Below are positions 19,935-31,900 of a stretch of DNA of 64,000 bases, piece by piece. The DNA comes from Plasmodiophora brassicae (taxonomy: Eukaryota > Endomyxa: Phytomyxea > Phytomyxea > Plasmodiophorida). The notes beneath the pieces were generated by a model. It searched no databases and was not told where the DNA came from. It saw only the letters and a list, made by a program, of their open reading frames with translations. The position numbers and the translations under genes are program-made. The first letter of the stretch is position 1. Every line of letters begins with the position of its first letter. Location of the stretch: assembly GCA_036867785.1 (NCBI GenBank), contig CP145410.1, positions 1,178,001 through 1,242,000 of the forward strand, given 5' to 3'.

Positions 19935-22800
19935 CTATTTCCGTCGTTTCGATAAGCGAAGCGCGTTCGTGTCGGCTTGCTGTTTCTCCAGGAACGCACG
20001 AATCTCACGCTGCTTCGCCTTGGCCGCTTCTGCCTTGCGCTGGTTAACATTGCGTCGTTCTGCCTCGACAAATTGCGCATCACGTCGGAGCTCCCTCCGA
20101 GCACCCTGATCGAGATCAGCTCAACATCATCAACAGCAGTGCAGCAACATCAGTACCTTCTTTTCGCTCCTCATTTTCTTCAACAGGGCACGCCGTTCCC
20201 GTCTTTCTGGATCAGGGTCGCGGTCAACACCAGGAATAAAGTCGTCCTGGAAAACAGGATCCCGTTGACGAATCTGGCGATTGCTTTCAGCACATGAACA
20301 ATTAAAAAGACGCCACATTAATATACCATTGGAGGCGGCTTCGCGACACTCAAGGGTCGCCGTTTTCCGACAGCCTCCGTTATTCTCTGGCGCAGATCGT
20401 CCAGCAATTGTGCAGAGCACGCATCCTCCGCGGTCTCCAGGAATTCAACAAACGGGGCAAACAGCTTAAAAACGAGTTATGATTTGCCATTTCAAGATCA
20501 CGTTGAACTGCGCCTACCTCGGGGAACGAGGGCAGGTCGACATATAGGTCGGATGCACGTCTAACCAGCGACGCATACAATGGACGAGGAACAACCGACA
20601 TCTCCGAGTCGAAAAGATCGTTGATGGTCACGGGGCCAGACATGCTCTCAGGTCGTGACAGCCTCAAGCCGAGGTGGAGATGGGAAAGTAATTCCGCAAC
20701 GAAACGCTTCGATTGCGAAACGTATTGCAACAGCACTTCACACAGGAAAGCACTCCTCAAACCGTTATGCATGACGCGATCTGCGGCAACGGTGTAAACC
20801 GTGTAACTCACAATGCGATTCGCTGCAGACATACCTTGACGTTTCAATGATGAAAGGAAGTGGCACAGGACAAGCAGCAACGGCGTCATGCAGGAATGTG
20901 CAAAGTCCGACACAGAGAATATCTGGATAACCAGCTGCAACTCGACAAGGATTGGGACGGGCAGATCAGTACGTTGGTTGATACAGGACGTAATCGTCGG
21001 CAGTAACTACGTACAATTTGGTCAAAGACCACAAATGGAACAACGCGGAAATACGGCCACCTTTTTTAGGATGAGTTCGCACGCCCACCTCGGGAACTGA
21101 TTCGACATGGTGCTGATCGCTTTCACGAGGATATCTGACTGAACAACCGTTTCCCCGTTTGTCTTGTCTGCCCAAATGCGCCGAAAGTAAAGGAAGAGAA
21201 TACGAAGAAACTTCTGCAACTTAATGGAGTTGTCAGGATGAAGAGCCACGTGGGAGCACGCCCTGGTTGCTCATATTAGAATTACTTTGCAATTGCTTCC
21301 GTGATGACTAAACCTGATCCGTTCGATGGCAACGCCCAACTTAGTAGGCACGTCATCGGTCCCGAGAAGACCAATAAATTCTTGAAGCGTCTCCGGAACA
21401 GGAATGACGAATGGCAACTCGCCAGACGCGCAAACCGCTGCCGCATCTGAAGGAGCGACTGTATCACCGTCATCATCGTCCATTGGAACCTCTTCAACAC
21501 TGTCCTCCTCATCATCAGAGGTCTCTGAGAGTACGAACTCTGGGTCGATTTCACAGTTCGTATCCTCCAATCTTTCGCTTTCAATCGAACGAGATGAAGC
21601 CCCGCGAGGCACACCTTGCATCCGGGAGAGACGTTCCTACACAAAGATGTCAATTCACAACATATTCGTCAAACAAAGCACACGGTGTAACCTTCTCGAG
21701 TTCTTCGAGACGTTCTTTGGCCTTGAGTGCAGCTTCTTCCTCTGTAAGCTGACGATCGGACGCAGCTTGAGGTGCCTGGGAACATGCTTAGGAGCATTTA
21801 CGAAGCGAGATCTGCGCCAACAAACCTGGGTCGACAGTGCTCGAGCAATCTTTTCAAAATCATCCTCGTTGTTATCGTCACCATCACCTCCATCTTGTGC
21901 TCCTTTAGTGTAATCCATCTGCGCCCGCATTTCCGCCCACTCTTGGTCCAGGTTCGCAAGCAAAAGTTCGTCTTCTTCTTTCGCCACTGCGGCTTCAGCC
22001 CTGCATGCCAGTGAGCGTAATGCTGCAACACGTAACCACGACGGATACAAACTTGTATGCTTTAGACTTGGCAATCACTTCTTGTAGAATTTCGCGTCGA
22101 GTCCTTCCTTCACCGCGCGCCGCCTCTTCTTCCATCAGCTTGCGGTCCTGGAATCACCAACTGCAATCAGAATGGTTCGCCAGCGTCACAAATCAAATGC
22201 GACAGACAAGTTCGAACTGTTCTTGCTCATCTCGCGCTTTATCGACAGCCTCCTGCTGTTCATCTTGCAGGACGCTCGAAAGAGAAGCACCAAAGTGGGT
22301 TAACTCGGCGTCCTCCATCTCCGAGTCATCGTCCAGATTGAAATTCACCTTGGACTTAGACTTCGTGACAGCAGCCCGCTGCTTCTCGAAACGAAGCTGA
22401 TTCTTTTCTTCAGCGGTTAGGTTTGGGTTGTTCTGCCCGAACCGGTTGTCAACGAACCGATTATACTGATTCAGTTCATGTCTGAAAAGAGAGTCAACAC
22501 TAGAATGGGTCGACATGAACGCCATTCACACCGTTTGAATTCCGTCAAAAGCGACTGCTGGCGCTGAAGTATAGCACGGGTCTTCGCCTCTGTAACGTCA
22601 CGCTTTGCTCCTTTGATACGGCGCCCAAGGACCTGACGTTTCTAAATAACGTTCAACAGAAAGCGTTCCAGGCACTAGCATACCACATGGCGTTTCGGAG
22701 CGCAAGTCACACGAGCAAACGGATTTGGCGGGGCTGTCTTGGAGCGCTTAGCGCGATTCAGGACATTATCGACGGCCGACTTTGTTTTCAGCTTCCCCAT
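19935..22800 (-). CDS. NOP14: NOP14, small-subunit processome protein
   Basis: Thirteen exons (22800-22711, 22641-22532, 22481-22208, 22147-22053, 22000-21826, 21775-21692, 21636-21314, 21262-21061, 21006-20835, 20780-20518, 20464-20327, 20273-20157, 20105-19935) give 737 residues. Hallmarks in order: KRQVLGRR, FVDNRFGQNNPN, LTHFGASL, LDQEWAEM, LPFVIPVPETLQEFIGLL, IERIRACSHVAL, IFSVSDFAHSCMTPLLLV, LLQYVSQSKRF, then RDPVFQDDFIPGVDRDPDPE and a Lys/Arg-rich tail typical of the family. NOP14 works in 18S rRNA processing and 40S assembly in the nucleolus. Two internal introns, at 20781-20834 and 20465-20517, were placed by similarity and phase. Confidence 0.93.
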
Positions 22801-23514
22801 GAGTGACGCGCCTGATGGTGGGTGTCCCGGTCGTCTCGCGGTCCGTACGGAGTCCGCCGCGGACAACCTGTTTGCGTCTGCCTCCCACCGGAAAGTGATA
22901 GGTAAAGCACACGGACGTATCTACGGTAGCTACATAGGGAGGAAGTGTCAGCCCGATTCGTAACAGAGAAAGAATGTGACGCCGGGATAAGTAAGTGAAA
23001 GACTTTCTTGTCGGTAAGCATGTCCGACGACCTCGAAAATGAGGCCTAGGCGATAAGACCCGCATTTGGTTCTCCGACGGCGCAGGAGGGGCCACGACCT
23101 TTCTATCAGCGGAAGCGGGCGGGGACGCTGCGGCACAGGAATGGTCGTTTTGACTTTATCTCCAGACGAGAACGCCTCTTCACATACCTACCCCGACTTC
23201 ACAATATTACACTGCTCCAGCTGACATAAGTACCAGCGAATCGTAAGTGGATGGTACCGAATTCCCGACCATTCTTTCTCGGTCGATTCCAAGGAAGGAG
23301 TATTGTCCTTTCGGAGTGGGGGCCTGCCGGTCGTCAGGAAAGGGCATCGGACCATGCTGCCAGTTTACTCCGCTGCGACTTGCGAGATATTCTGCCGCGT
23401 TAAGCTCCTCGATGGAGTCGCTGTGGACGCCGACCCCTCTGACGGCCAGGTCGGACCCATGGTATTCATTGCGAAGCGTCGACGCTGAGTTTCGACGGCA
23501 GCGGCCTGCCGGTC
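22801..23514 (+). other. Divergent NOP14/VPS36 region with unresolved coding potential
   Basis: Plus-strand frames here are suggestive but I could not build a convincing gene. An ATG at 22799 overlaps the NOP14 ATG on the other strand and gives 35 residues up to a GTAAAG donor. A later open frame (23237-23488) ends in AKRRR and follows a typical intron 3' end (CTGACATAAGTACCAG). A part reading GGLPVVRKGHRTMLP faintly recalls exosome subunit Csl4. It may be a small multi-exon gene, or upstream exons of VPS36. Confidence 0.35.
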
Positions 23515-24887
23515 ATGAATGGCCCGCCGGCTCACGAGCAAGAAATCGATCTGATTGCCCAGGCGGACGTATCCGTCATGTTTGGGTACGATTTGGGATA
23601 CTGGCTGTAGCTGTCCGTTCTGATGTTTCGTTCACAGGGATGCACTGTCAGATCTGAAACGAGGAAACGTGACGTTGACTACGCAGCGCCTCTTGTTTGC
23701 AAATGGACCTCGACAGTGCTGCATGAGCTTGGGGAATATCGAATCTGCCCGGGCAAGCTCTTCCATATTCGGGCCGGCTAAAGTCAAAATGTTTCTCGTC
23801 GGATCAGGCTACATGCGGTTGGTGTTCCATCGGTCTGGACGCGATGCGTTTCTTGAGAAGCTGGCTGGGGCGCTGAAGATGAAGGAATGGATTGTATGCG
23901 GGATGCAGGAATGGGGCTCATTACGTGGAGTGTTTTAACGCTCTCTTTTGCAGCCTCTTGCAACGAAAAAGCCAGAGAAACAAACAGTGTTCACGACCCA
24001 TTCAGCTGGAATCTGTTAGTGCCCCTTAGTGGAACCGCGGTGGTTAAGCATATCATTTATGTTAACTTCTTTCAGCTGGCATTATGCGCTCAGTGGCGCG
24101 TGACCAGAAGGCAACAGACCAGGTCATGCAGGAAGCATTCAGCGATCTCGACTCCCTGATGTCAAACGCCAAGCAGATGGTCAGAGCATTGTTCATTGTT
24201 GCAGTACGGAAACTGATGGTTCCCAACGCAAAAGGTGGACTTGGCAGAGCGGTTTCAAAGTGCTCAGTCTGCTGAAGAACAGGACGAATTTATGTCGATT
24301 CTGCATCAACTCGGAATACCGAGTATGTCAATGTGTTTGCGCAAGCTTCCGTGCCTTAGTGCCCTCGACAGATCCTGTGACGAAGCAGACTGCTGGCTCA
24401 TCTTACCACGTCCTTCTTGCCCGACAGTTAGCTGATTTCCTGCTCAAAGTGCTGGCAACATCGGCAGGGATGATCATGCTAATCGACGTTTACTGCATGT
24501 TCAATCGAGCCAGGAGCACGGAACTAGTGTCCCCGGACGACGTCATAAATTCGTAAGTTTGAAGTCGTTCATCAGAAGAAGCTCTGCCAACGTCCAATGC
24601 TCAGCTGCAAGCTCTTTCCGGAATTAGGTATCCCACTGAGCTTGAAACAGTTTCAGTCGGGTGTCCTCGCTGTCCAGAGTGCCAGTCACGATGACCACCT
24701 GATGTCGTTACGAATCGTCGAACTGATCGAGGCGAATGGCCCGCTGACAGATATTCAATTGTCACAACTGCTTCACGTCTCCATTGCGTTGGCAAGCGAG
24801 CATCTGCTCACTGCCGAACAAAGTCTACACTTATGTCGCGATACAACGACTGAAGCGACCCGATTCTACAAGAATATATTCATGTAA
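23515..24887 (+). CDS. VPS36: VPS36, ESCRT-II subunit
   Basis: Exons 23515-23585, 23638-23893, 23954-24014, 24076-24179, 24235-24322, 24372-24552 and 24605-24887 give 347 residues. The N-terminus is a GLUE domain (NVTLTTQRLLFANG), which binds phosphoinositide and ubiquitin. The EAP30 region follows: EAFSDLDSLMSNAKQM, LGIPNPVTKQTAGSSYH, LLARQLADFL, MIMLIDVYCMFNRARSTELV. It ends in two winged helices with CRDTTTEATRFYKNIFM, as in other VPS36 proteins. ESCRT-II sorts ubiquitinated cargo into multivesicular bodies. The start is the least certain point; the chosen ATG makes the distance to TLTTQR equal to that of animal VPS36. Confidence 0.92.
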
Positions 24888-24965
24888 TAGATTTCGCAAG
24901 CCTCACGGGTCAGCGAATAATAGCTGGCATGTATTACTGTCTGACGCCTACAAGTCTAGCGACGC

Positions 24966-25976
24966 CTAGCAGATGACGCATGGCAATGGCATGCGTTCAC
25001 CGCTGATCTCGTCATCGGATCCCTCCTGCCCGCTGTGTGTACTGGGATCTTCAGCGCTGTCTGGTTTTGCAGGAACGTCGACCATGGTCGTATGATCACC
25101 AACACTGGCCTCCGCAGCCGAAGGCAGACCGCCAGACGCGACTGCTCTTGAGAGCTGCTCAACATGTTCATCATGCTTGGCAGGCGCGCCTAAATCGTTT
25201 CTTTCATCGATTACCATATCTTGATCGGGGTCGGCAACGTCGTCGTCCCGTATAGCGCCGTCGTCATCGCACGATTCAGCCGTCGGCGTCAACGGACATC
25301 CAGCTTCATCCGTTATGGCCAGAACGCTCATCAATGACGAATCTTGCATGTTTGACATGACTCGCGTTTCCACCGCCATCCCAACGAAGTCTAGTTCACC
25401 GCCCATCTCAAGTACCCACTCGTCATCCTCGTAAACGTCCCTTTGAGCAGTCGAGATGTCACCAGATGGTCGCGGTTCGGCGCTCGCCGCGTGACTGAAT
25501 CCACCCCATGGCCCCGCCTGCCTCTTCAGCCCCGATGGCGAATACACGAACCTTTCCGTCACGACACTCAGCGACTCGCCATCAACGACGACTGTGCGTT
25601 CCCGGTCAGGGCGCCACAGCCCGGCCACGTCCACAGTGTACGGCTTACTGTGCGACAGGAGCACGGAATCCGGCGGCGCTTGGAACATGGGACGACGGCG
25701 ACGATGCTGATAGACCATTGTCTCGATGGTGGCACGCCGACCCGCCCACTCGCCCATCCAGTAGTGGCCACCTCTACAAATAATGTTATGGCCCGCCTCC
25801 TCCTCCTCCCCAACACGGGACTGCACATTTTGATCTTCAGTGATCCGCAACTGGCGCCGACAAAACGACGTTTCAGTCCGTTGGCTCGGGCCAATCGCCA
25901 ACGCCACGGCGGCACCCCAACGGTGAACCGGCACGGGCGCCATTTCCGGCAGTCCGGCCCCCGGCCGCGCAGTCAT
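24966..25976 (-). CDS. Orphan protein with acidic C-terminal half
   Basis: An uninterrupted frame of 336 residues from ATG 25976. The N-terminal half is basic and aromatic, with GHYWMGEW and a stretch around SHSKPYTVDVAGLWRPD. The C-terminal half is rich in Asp, Glu and Ser (YEDDEWVLEMGGELDF, repeated DDD/DE runs) and looks disordered. No signal peptide, membrane segment or known domain was recognised. It converges on VPS36 with 78 bases between stops and diverges from the SLC44 gene. The frame is well over 300 codons on a strand where the overlapping alternatives are broken, which supports coding. Confidence 0.55.
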   Translation of the reverse strand: MTARPGAGLPEMAPVPVHRWGAAVALAIGPSQRTETSFCRRQLRITEDQNVQSRVGEEEEAGHNIICRGGHYWMGEWAGRRATIETMVYQHRRRRPMFQAPPDSVLLSHSKPYTVDVAGLWRPDRERTVVVDGESLSVVTERFVYSPSGLKRQAGPWGGFSHAASAEPRPSGDISTAQRDVYEDDEWVLEMGGELDFVGMAVETRVMSNMQDSSLMSVLAITDEAGCPLTPTAESCDDDGAIRDDDVADPDQDMVIDERNDLGAPAKHDEHVEQLSRAVASGGLPSAAEASVGDHTTMVDVPAKPDSAEDPSTHSGQEGSDDEISGERMPLPCVIC

Positions 25977-26227
25977 CACTCATCGGGACGGCACGTTCGC
26001 GCGTTTCGAAAAAGGCACCAGGCTGGATGAGTTCTGCTCGGTCTGCGTTTTGGGGCTGCCCATGGGATTGGGAGGGACCTCTATGATGACACTGGACAGC
26101 CGGGTCCAGCTGTCGGTTGTGCCTAATAATGGGGCAGTGCCACACGAGTCACGTTTGCCGGTTGGACGCAGAGTGTCACAGAGAAAGTTGGCGACTCGAG
26201 GCATCTGTTCCGTGACGGCGACCAACG
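25977..26227. promoter_or_regulatory. Divergent promoter region, orphan gene / SLC44 gene
   Basis: 251 bases between two divergent starts. No TATA-like or repeated motif stands out. Confidence 0.4.
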
Positions 26228-28828
26228 ATGGGGAACTGCCTCGGGTGCACGTTCACGCCATCGGATAGCGGCACGCCGGTCGCCAAGATCAAAACGAAAC
26301 GCGGGTGCACCGACTTCCCGATCCTGGTGCTGTTCATTCTGTCCTGGGCGGCGATGTGGTACGTCTTTGGCATTGCCTTGTCGAAAGGCGCCAACCCTAC
26401 TCGGTAACCGCCGCGTTCGTCGTCCCATGAAAGCCTTGCCGAACGTTCTCTATCGCAGCCTTGTTCGTGGCGTTGACTGGAACAATCGCATATGCGGGGT
26501 CGATAGCGCAGTCGCAGACAAGCCTCTTGCTGCCTGGCCAGGACTCCCCGGCGACGTCCATCTACTGGACAGCAACCCCACAACGCTGTATCACATCAAA
26601 GTATGCGTCGACTCGTGCACGAAAACCCAGGACAGCGCGACCGTCCTGACGCCGTACAACTCGACGAAGTGTACGTGTGCCAACCCAGACTGATATCGAT
26701 CGCCCATGCGTTGACCGTTATTGGCGTAGTCCTGTACTATTGCGTCCCCACCGTACTGCCAGCTGGAATTGGTGACAATTTCAACTCGGGATCGCAACAG
26801 GCGTCGCGTGCCTTCGGAGGTCGCCTGCGTGCACACGATGGTTTTACGTGTCATTGACCGCCCATCGCAGATCTTCGAACGGCTTGGAAGCTGCTGCTAA
26901 TCTCGGGCGGGGTCGCCATTGGTCTCTCATTCCTGTACGCGCTGTTCACGCGAAAGTATGCAACGACCTGTTTCGAGCAACGTGCCCTCCACTGACGCAT
27001 TGGGCAGGTTCGCAGGCGTGCTAGTTTGGACATCAGTCTTTGCGATCGTTGCCGGCGGGTTCCTCATATCGTACTCGCTGCTTCAGATGGCCAAGTCCAT
27101 CTCGGACGACAAGAATGCTGTGAACCCTGACCGTGCCAAATCGATCACGTGATGCACATTCAACCTAGGGCGTGCTGGCTGTCTCTGACCTGTTAACTGT
27201 AGGATTATGGGATACATTGCTGCTGTGTTTACTCTTTTGTTTCTGGTGGCGATCATTTTCTTGCGGAAGAGGATTGAGGTACATGCGGTTGACGTCATGT
27301 TCGTCGTCTGGCCCTGACTCGATGAAAATGGAACAGATCGCAATTGCAGTTGTGAAGGAAAGCTCGAAAGCGGTCAACGCTGTTAGCTCTGTGATTGTCT
27401 TCCCCATATTCCCACTCGCGTTCTCCCTCGCCTACTTCGTCTTCTGGGTCTACGTCGTGATCTTTGTTTTCAGTGTACAAGGTGACCTAGCGAATCCTAT
27501 TACAGCAACAGTTCCCCGCATTTGACAGTTGTCCAGTGATAAACCCGTCGCAGCCAGTTCCCACCGCACTCCAGCCGTACACGGGCCTGACGTACCTTTC
27601 ACGCTCCTTCGACACCTCTATGCAACGCTCCATGATTTACGTGTTCTTCCACATGTTCTGGAACATCCAGTTCTTGATCTACTTTACATATCTCGTCATC
27701 GCGGGCGTTATTGCTCAGTGGTATTTTACACCGTACCAGGCCGACGGATCCAAGGTCCTTCCCATGATAAAATGCCTGGCCGAATGCTGCTCATCGTTGG
27801 GATACAGGCACGTGGTTCAGGCGAAGGACAGCTTCCACGTACCGTCGTCAGTCGTTCCGCATTTCGCACCCTGACATACCACCTTGGTTGTCATTTCCAT
27901 ATTCGCCTTGGATTGCTCCCACCGGTTGCTGACGAGTATCCGGTGCTCAGGAACGGTAGCATACGGCTCACTGATCATCGCAATCATCCAGACGATTCGT
28001 GCCGTCGTGACCTACCTTCAGAAGCAGTCCAAGGGGCAGCAGAACCGACTGCAGAAGGCTCTGTTCTGCGTCGTGCAATGCTGTCTCAAGTATGATACGC
28101 GCTGGCATGCGACCCGGAGCGCAGTCTGAAGCGGTTCTTCACAGGTGCGTCCAATGCTGCATGGACAAAGTGTCGAAGAACGCTTTCATCTTCTGTGCCG
28201 TGTACGGTGATGCCTTCTGCCCGTCCGCAGCCGCCTCGTTTACTCTCGTGTGGCGAAACCTGGTGCGTGTCGCTGCCGTCTCCATGGTTGGCAGCGTGAT
28301 TGTCTTCTTGGGGAAGGTCAGCCCATCCAGCTAGTTGAACCTGCACCAATGAAATAAGAAATTGGTGATTCAGGTTCTTGTGTCAATGTTAACTGGCGGT
28401 ATCGCCGCCATTATTCTGACAAAGACCTCCATGTACACTAACCAGCTTTCGAATCCCATCCTTCCAATCTTCGTTTGCATGATGTGACGACTCCTCCACG
28501 ACTTTTGTAGAACCTTTCTGATGGGACATCACGCAGGATTGCCTACATGGTCGTGTCGCTGTTTATGGTCATTTACGAAACTGCCATTGACACAATATTC
28601 CTCTGCTTCTTGATCGATGAAGAGAACAACAAGGGTCTGCGTACTGGCACATGCTGACGGATTTGCATCCAATGACACTGGGCTATGGTCGCAGGAGGAG
28701 TGATGCTGGCCAGCAAGGAGCTTCAGGAGATCATCAATCATCACGCAGAAGCGTCAAAGAAAATGGCCGACGACATGAAAGCCACAGCGGAGGCCCATGG
28801 GATGCACGCGCCAGGCGCCAAAGCCTGA
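26228..28828 (+). CDS. SLC44 choline-transporter-like protein
   Basis: Fourteen exons (26228-26403, 26459-26670, 26730-26819, 26871-26955, 27008-27148, 27203-27278, 27337-27481, 27537-27754, 27808-27886, 27951-28089, 28145-28316, 28374-28483, 28537-28634, 28695-28828) give 624 residues. It opens MGNCLGC (possible myristoyl/palmitoyl site), then KRGCTDFPILVLFILSWAAM as TM1, the family loop GVDWNNRICG, a Cys-rich extracellular loop, ASRAFGDL, AIAVVKESSKAV, FHMFWNIQFLIYFTYLVIAG, WYFTPY, FRTLTYHLG, a CCLKCVQCC linker, NAFIFCAVYGDAFCPSA and a final ETAIDTIFLCFL helix. Families of this type carry choline or ethanolamine and number about ten helices. The exon 8/9 acceptor (27807 or 27830) is the least certain splice. 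Confidence 0.9.
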
Positions 28829-28956
28829 AGTACAGCTGGACTATTTCCATTCACGCAACCACCATTGGGATGCTTGATCGCATCTGCTAATAAACATCAG
28901 GTGCGAAACAGGTTTTCGCGTGCGCACTCAAACGTCGCATGATGCTACGTATACAT

Positions 28957-31900
28957 TTATATTGCTCCCGTATTCATTTCCACTACTTCAAGCGCGCTCT
29001 TCTCCTTCCGCCTTCTTCTCTCCGCCTCCTGGACGTGCTCCCGGATCTGACAGCATTTATCCAGGTTAGGTACGGCGTCATGAGAGGGGACGATGACCAC
29101 TTTACCAAATCTACGGGATTCATTCCCCAAAGGTACACGACAGCGTGACGCATGAGACGCGCGAGTAGAGGAACGGCGACCCCCATTATGATTACTAAAC
29201 TGGTCTCCAGCCCATTATGCGACCGGATGGACCACAGCTCCCCAGCGTCACCAAATATTCCTGATATTCTTATGATATCTGCAAACGCAGGTCACGTTGG
29301 GGAAACATACTACCAAAGCGATGCTGTTACCGAGTAGAAGTATCGCAACCAAGTAGACGACCAGAGACGCGCCAATCGCCAACGCATGCACAACCGTCAC
29401 GGAGGACGTTATCTCCATTACGCGAATTGTCACCTGACGCAATGGAAGTCAGCGCACACGACTGATTTCGTACTGCGCCGGCGAGCACCTGTATGAACAG
29501 GGCGGTGAACGCACCCACCGATGCGCTGGTCAGGTCGCTCTTCGGTTCATTGCACAACTGGACAAAGACGAAAGAGAACGCAACCAATCCGTCGAATACG
29601 CTGGACAGCATCCAAGTCGTGAACGATCTTGCATTAAATAAGGCCTGCCTTCCAACGGCTCTATAACTACATGGCCGGTATCAGCACAATCGATTTCGCT
29701 GACGCGATTCGAATCCAAGGGTCCATACATCAAATTGGAGTAATTCAGGAGCTCTTCCCTCTCGAACAGTCGGTCAAAGATGCCGACGGCCAATACCGGC
29801 AGTGCTGCGGCGACGAAACCCTCAATAGCAATTGTATGACGCACCCAATGCCGTACCTGTGAAGAAAACGTTCTGGACCGTGATGAGGACGTCAGGGTAC
29901 AGCTGCTGACCACTGAACGCGGAGACGAGGCCGAACGCGAACATACCGATCGGGACGAGGGCAGACTGCAACGAGGCACAGGCGAACGTCAAGCAGTGAA
30001 GGTCTCCCCAGTCAACCACGAACCTTGTAGAATATGAAATGCGATAGTTTGGCGACGCGATCATAGCTCCACACACCATGGACGAACATGAGCGTATGCA
30101 ACTGCCGGAACGACCCGATGCTGACGTCAGCGGCCCTAGATGCCGTCGATCCTTCGAGACCGGCGATGCCGACCCCAATGTCCGCCCTTCTGATCATGCC
30201 TTCGTCATTCGCGCCGTCGCCCTGCATCAGGCCGTTTAAGACCAACGGCTTGCACAGCGGTTGGACTGGACGTACGATAGCGAGGACGGCACCGATCTTT
30301 CGCCGATGATACCGCCGCAGGTGCAGGACGACAGAGGCCTTGATTGCGGGTGTTGCTCGGGCACAGATCAGCGACAAGCAGGATGGGTGCGCGTGAACCC
30401 TGCCGTTGGCCCCCTTAGCGACCCTAGCAACGGTGACCATAAACCGATCCCATACTGCAGCAGCCTGTTGATGGTGGCGTTGTCCATGGTCAGCAGTTTT
30501 GCCAGCGTCGTTCCTTCGATCATCATCGAAAACTGTTCCATCAGCGGATCAGCTTCCCGCTTGCGCATGCTGTCTTCGCCCTATCAGTACCGTTAATCAG
30601 TCATGCTGCCACTAGGCGCTAATGACTGTCCAAAAGCGGCATGCCTTTTCAATGCATTGTTGAATGGTGGATGATTCCGAATCCTCAATGTGGACGACGG
30701 ATTCAGTGGTGTGGGCGAAGTTGGAAGCCACGGCAATGGACAGGGCGGTTTCAGGCTTGTCGCCTGTGAGCATGACCAGCTTGATACCCGCACGTGTCAG
30801 CGCGCAAATCGTCTCTGGCACCAGGAACTGCGGCTCGGTCAGCTAACATTGCCGAGTGCACCTTGGAAAACGACCTTACCTGCAATGCATCCTCCAATCC
30901 CGAACAACCGACAAACGTCAGTCCAGCATCGCGTTCGATATGCGCGGCGCCAGAGCAGATTCGGCATTCGTCGGAACAGCTGAGAGAGTCAGGCACCGAT
31001 CCCGGATGCTTGCGCCACCCACACCGCAGCCGTACCTGCCCCTAGAATGGCCTAGTTCTGCACCCTCTTCAGGCAAGTGTGCCAGGCGTTCCCATTCGCT
31101 GCTGCGCTGCCTCCACCAGTCGCGAGACCGTCGTCCCTCAGCGAACACTACCCATCGTCAGGCGCCGCCGTGTGTCTTCAGCGACGTGCCGTTGCATACC
31201 CAGCGTTCGCATGCCGCGTTCGGCCATGGTCCGTAATCGAGCTGGCAAGCTGGTCGGACACACGGTCGCCGGGTCCAGTAACGGTATTATGACATTGTCA
31301 GCACCTGTGGAAAACGGTTAATAATGAGCATGGCAAAGTGTTTCAGCATCGCCGAGGCGACCTTTGCACATGATAGCGATGGGCTCTTGACTTGCGTCGT
31401 TCAGGTCGAAAATCAGGGTAGCTCGTTTACGTTTGCTGTTGAACTCCAGGGTGGTCAGCCGCTTCAGTGCGACCGTGCTCGTTCCGTGAACTGCTACGGT
31501 TGTTAACCCACCCTGCACGCCTCGCAGCTCATAGCCGACGCCCCTGGCAAATTCACAGAGTTCCAGTTCATCAGGCGAACTTGATTGGTACAGCACCTGT
31601 TTCATGCGATCAGAGACGTGCGCGTTGATAACACAGTATGTACGCCTCGTACGGATCCAGAGGTCTCGTCAACGACAGGCGAAATTGTGTTGCTGACAGC
31701 GAAATGCAACAGGATCCGCTGCAGAGCGACGTTGCCTTGGAGCAGCGCCGTTTCAACGGCCTGTCTTCCATCGTACACATGTGGCGACGTTGTACCTGCG
31801 CTCGGATAAATGTCATGAAACAGCAAGCCCGCTTTGGATCATACTGAAAACGTTGCTTTCACCGTCTGTGTTCTTCGTCCATCGTCGAACGTTGTCCATC

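Noticed and set aside
24323-24359. A 37-base intron in VPS36
   Set aside because: Using the later acceptor at 24371 gives a 49-base intron and restores the conserved GIPNPVTKQTAG, so no micro-intron is needed there.
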